Shown here: piece by piece, positions 6,510 through 9,035 of the stretch | Layout of the letters: each line of letters begins with the position of its first letter | How positions within the stretch are numbered: the stretch's first letter is position 1 | Origin: Nitrospira sp. | GTDB taxonomy: Bacteria > Nitrospirota > Nitrospiria > Nitrospirales > Nitrospiraceae | Length of the DNA stretch: 9,035 bases | NCBI GenBank assembly: GCA_015904075.1 | Contig: JABMDH010000009.1 | Coordinates: 40,206 to 49,240, forward strand | Direction of reading: 5' to 3' | Notes under the pieces: model-generated | The model's input: only the letters and a program-made list of their open reading frames with translations | Database searches by the model: none | Told to the model about the DNA's origin: nothing | Position numbers and translations under genes: made by a program

Positions 6510-8060
6510 CGGCAAGGAATCTTCGTCCTTCTGATTGGGCCTCAGTTCGGCACTAGGGGGCCGATCAAGAATTCGTTTGGGAATGACAGGCGTACGGCCT
6601 CGAAGATTCCGAAGCCGGGACAACTCATACACCATGGTTTTCGGGACATCCTTAATCACCGCAAACACACCGGCCATATCCCCATACAACGTGGCATAGC
6701 CGACACTCATTTCACTCTTATTGCCGGTCGTTAATACAAGGTGGCCGAACTTGTTCGAATACGCCATCAACGTATTCCCGCGAATGCGGGCCTGTAGATT
6801 TTCCTCTGCTGTATCAACCGCTTTCCCATGAAATGTCGAGGCAAGAGCGGCCTGGTAGGATTGAAACATCGGGGTAATCGGGATAGTCCGATACTCGATG
6901 CCAATTCGATGGCTGAGTTCCTCCACATCCTCCGCGCTCTCAACTGATGTATACGGCGATGGCATGAATATCCCCAGCACATTATCAGGGCCCAGCGCAT
7001 CAACCGCAACGACCGCTGTCAGCGCGCTGTCGATTCCTCCGCTCAGTCCGATCGCGACCTTGCGAAATCCGTTCTTCCGCACATAATCCTGCACGCCCAG
7101 CACCAGTGCGCGATAGACGGCATCGGAATCCCCGAGCACCGGCCCTAGAGACAGCACCCTGTGCGAGCGTTTCGTCGAACGCGTGGGCGATTTGATCGTC
7201 ACCCGTTCGACGGCAGCTGCCATGGCCGCCGTGAGACGTTTTCTTCGCCCCTGCACCATCCGAGTTCGCGCAACGGCATCCACCGAAAGATCTGCGAGGA
7301 TCAAATCCTCTGCAAATTCCTTCCCCCGGGCAATCACCTCACCCGTTTGATTGACAATCATGCTGTTGCCGTCAAACACCAATTCATCCTGTCCCCCGAC
7401 CATGTTGGCATATGCCAGAATGATTCCGTTTTCCCGGGCCCTGGTTGCCAATACCTGTTCACGCGCACGGCTCTTCCCGATATGGAACGGCGACGCATTG
7501 ATATTCACAACCACTTCCGCCCCCGCCGCCGCCTGCACGGAAGTGGGCCCATCCGGCGACCAGATGTCTTCGCAAATACTGACAGCAACGGCCACACCGC
7601 GTAGCGTCATCAACACCATGTGACGACCGGGGTGAAAATACCGGCTTTCGTCAAAGACCCCGTAGTTCGGCAGGATCCATTTGCTGTATCGGGCGATGAC
7701 CTGTCGGCCTGCGACGACCGCCGCCGCATTAAATAGTTCATGCCCACCTACGGTAGCGGTATGCGCCGCCTGTACCTTCCCTCTATCGGCACTCCCTTGG
7801 CCGACATACCCGATCACGGCGACAAGCCCCGTACACTCTTTGGCGATCTCGTCGATCGCCCGCCGGTTGTCCAACACAAACCGCGGCTTTAGAAGCAAAT
7901 CTTCAGGGGGATAGCCGGTCACCGTCAATTCCGGAAACACCACCAGATCGGCGCCGGCCTTCCGCGCTTCCTTGATCCACGCTTTGACAAGCCGCATATT
8001 GCCGGAGATATCCCCGACCGTCGGATCAATCTGTGCCATGGCAATCCGAAGTATGCGCAT
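6282..8060 (-). CDS. nadE: Glutamine-dependent NAD+ synthetase
   Basis: Amidates nicotinic acid adenine dinucleotide to NAD+ with ATP, taking ammonia from glutamine; last step of NAD synthesis. The 592-residue chain has an N-terminal nitrilase-type glutaminase domain (about 1-270) with the expected triad: Glu44 in VVFPELTVTGYPPEDLL, Lys127 in SKWILPNYGVFDE and Cys163 in VSICEDIWSP. The C-terminal synthetase domain carries the PP-loop SGGIDS at 340-345 and TTGNKSEMSVGYATLYGDMAG at about 445-465. ATG 8058-8060 is preferred to the TTG codon just before it; the ribosome binding site is weak (TAGGT), and the start lies nine bases after the aroB stop, so translation is probably coupled. The last 75 codons are duplicated downstream. 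Its use of glutamine links it to the glnB-glnA pair below. Confidence 0.97.
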   Translation of the reverse strand: MRILRIAMAQIDPTVGDISGNMRLVKAWIKEARKAGADLVVFPELTVTGYPPEDLLLKPRFVLDNRRAIDEIAKECTGLVAVIGYVGQGSADRGKVQAAHTATVGGHELFNAAAVVAGRQVIARYSKWILPNYGVFDESRYFHPGRHMVLMTLRGVAVAVSICEDIWSPDGPTSVQAAAGAEVVVNINASPFHIGKSRAREQVLATRARENGIILAYANMVGGQDELVFDGNSMIVNQTGEVIARGKEFAEDLILADLSVDAVARTRMVQGRRKRLTAAMAAAVERVTIKSPTRSTKRSHRVLSLGPVLGDSDAVYRALVLGVQDYVRKNGFRKVAIGLSGGIDSALTAVVAVDALGPDNVLGIFMPSPYTSVESAEDVEELSHRIGIEYRTIPITPMFQSYQAALASTFHGKAVDTAEENLQARIRGNTLMAYSNKFGHLVLTTGNKSEMSVGYATLYGDMAGVFAVIKDVPKTMVYELSRLRNLRGRTPVIPKRILDRPPSAELRPNQKDEDSLPAYAILDPILQFYVEENRSIEEIVAAGFDRATVARVVAMVDGSEFKRRQAPIGIKVTHRAFGKDCRMPITNGYRNS

Positions 8061-8069
8061 CAAACAGAC

Positions 8070-9035
8070 CTACCGTCTCTGTTGGACCGCCTTCTTGCGA
8101 GAGCGGCTCTTGCTGGAAGCAGGCTTCGGCAGCGTGTGATGCCATTGGTAAAAAGTCGGTTCATCGATCGGCATCATCCGAACATGTCCGATCCGTTCCG
8201 GCCACACACCGACAACTTGGCCTCCAGTCACTTTCTTGTCATGAAGCATCGCCTTCCAGATTTTGGCCGCTGTCCAATGCGGCATGCGATCGGGCAGACC
8301 GGCGGCCTGGACAATGGCTTGAATACGTTGCACGACACTGCGATCACACGCCCCAAGAAAACATGCGATGTCAGCTTCTTGAACCAACCCGATCCCGACA
8401 GCCTCACCATGAATGAGCGATTCATATCGACCCAGCGTTTCAAGCGCATGCCCAATCGTGTGTCCATAATTGAGGATGCGCCGACGGTCAGACTCCCGCT
8501 CATCCGCTGCGACTACTTGAGCTTTGATTTCGCAAGACCGCTTCACTGCCACTGCAACAATATCGGGTTTTCGTTTCAGCAAACCGGGCATCTCTCGCTG
8601 AAGATATGAAAACAACCCCTCATCCGCGATAATGCCGTACTTGATGACCTCCGCTAGCCCGGCAACCCATTCGCGCATCGGCAAAGTCCGAAGCGTCAGC
8701 GGATCAATCCATACTTCCTTGGGTTGATAGAACGCCCCGATCAGATTCTTACCCAGCCGATGATCGACTCCTGTCTTTCCCCCGACGCTCGAATCAGACT
8801 GGGCAATGAGGGTAGTTGGAATCTGAATGAATGGGATGCCGCGCTGATAGATCGCCGCCGCAAATCCTGTTATATCGCCGACTACACCTCCGCCAAGCGC
8901 AAAGAGAAACGACGACCGCTCAAACCGATGGCGCGCCATCACATCAAGAATGTGCGTGATCGCATCCAACTTCTTCGACCGTTCACCGGGAGGCAGTACG
9001 ATAGGAACCGCATCGACGCCGCACTTCTTCAGCTG
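8070..9035 (-). CDS. aroB: 3-dehydroquinate synthase (5' end outside window)
   Basis: Converts DAHP to 3-dehydroquinate, the second step of the shikimate pathway, with NAD+ and a divalent metal. 321 C-terminal residues are visible of a family usually near 360; the frame stays open to the window edge, beginning inside the domain before PPGERSKKLD. Seen in order are the NAD-binding GGGVVGD at about 48-54, the IPTTLIAQSDSSVGGKTG active-site stretch, and the metal ligands Glu in GLAEVIKYG, His in NYGHTIGHALE and His in IHGEAVGIG. The chain ends in a Lys/Arg-rich tail (KSRSRKKAVQQRR) after the conserved fold, slightly longer and more basic than usual. It is followed after nine bases by nadE, so the two are co-transcribed. 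The link between aromatic synthesis and NAD may simply reflect a housekeeping operon, although AroB does need NAD+. Confidence 0.96.
   Translation of the reverse strand, partial: QLKKCGVDAVPIVLPPGERSKKLDAITHILDVMARHRFERSSFLFALGGGVVGDITGFAAAIYQRGIPFIQIPTTLIAQSDSSVGGKTGVDHRLGKNLIGAFYQPKEVWIDPLTLRTLPMREWVAGLAEVIKYGIIADEGLFSYLQREMPGLLKRKPDIVAVAVKRSCEIKAQVVAADERESDRRRILNYGHTIGHALETLGRYESLIHGEAVGIGLVQEADIACFLGACDRSVVQRIQAIVQAAGLPDRMPHWTAAKIWKAMLHDKKVTGGQVVGVWPERIGHVRMMPIDEPTFYQWHHTLPKPASSKSRSRKKAVQQRR

Overview
The window looks like a chromosomal segment of a Nitrospira-type bacterium (phylum Nitrospirota). This rests on remembered gene order (aroB, nadE, glnB, glnA in one direction), the general character of the proteins and moderate GC. 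No database search was possible, so the assignment is an inference. No rRNA, tRNA, CRISPR array, insertion sequence or phage gene was seen.

Left part (1-1933, plus strand). The 3' end of a small beta-rich, probably exported protein is closed by a strong intrinsic terminator at 284-323. A 430-base spacer rich in short palindromes follows. Then comes a tight three-gene operon whose frames overlap: a protein with two CBS domains, a four-helix PsiE-family membrane protein, and a 92-residue winged-helix-like protein. This looks like a nucleotide-sensing or signalling module with a membrane partner, but its function is not known.

Middle (2056-3551, minus strand gene, then spacer). A TPR-PilZ fusion protein, a likely c-di-GMP receptor, converges on that operon. 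Upstream of it lies a 550-base non-coding stretch with a 22-base dyad, a promoter-like site and three small perfect inverted repeats whose left ends are exactly 20 bases apart. A possible decayed coding fragment and the hairpin downstream of glnA complete this stretch.

Right part (3552-9035, minus strand). Reading in the direction of transcription the order is aroB (5' end outside the window), nadE (glutamine-dependent NAD+ synthetase), glnB (PII) and glnA (type I glutamine synthetase). GlnB keeps the uridylylation residue Tyr51 and GlnA keeps the adenylylation residue Tyr397, so the classical nitrogen cascade is supported at the target side. A good sigma-54 (RpoN) -24/-12 match lies just before glnA. 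Three of these four proteins make or use glutamine, or sense nitrogen status.

The most unusual feature is between nadE and glnB. The last 75 codons of nadE and the spacer behind them are present twice in tandem with a period of about 486 bases. The extra nadE tail differs at 13 of 228 nucleotides but at only one of 75 residues, while the spacer copies differ roughly three times more. That pattern fits a tail taken from a diverged functional allele, an older duplication kept under constraint, or a misassembly of two strain variants.
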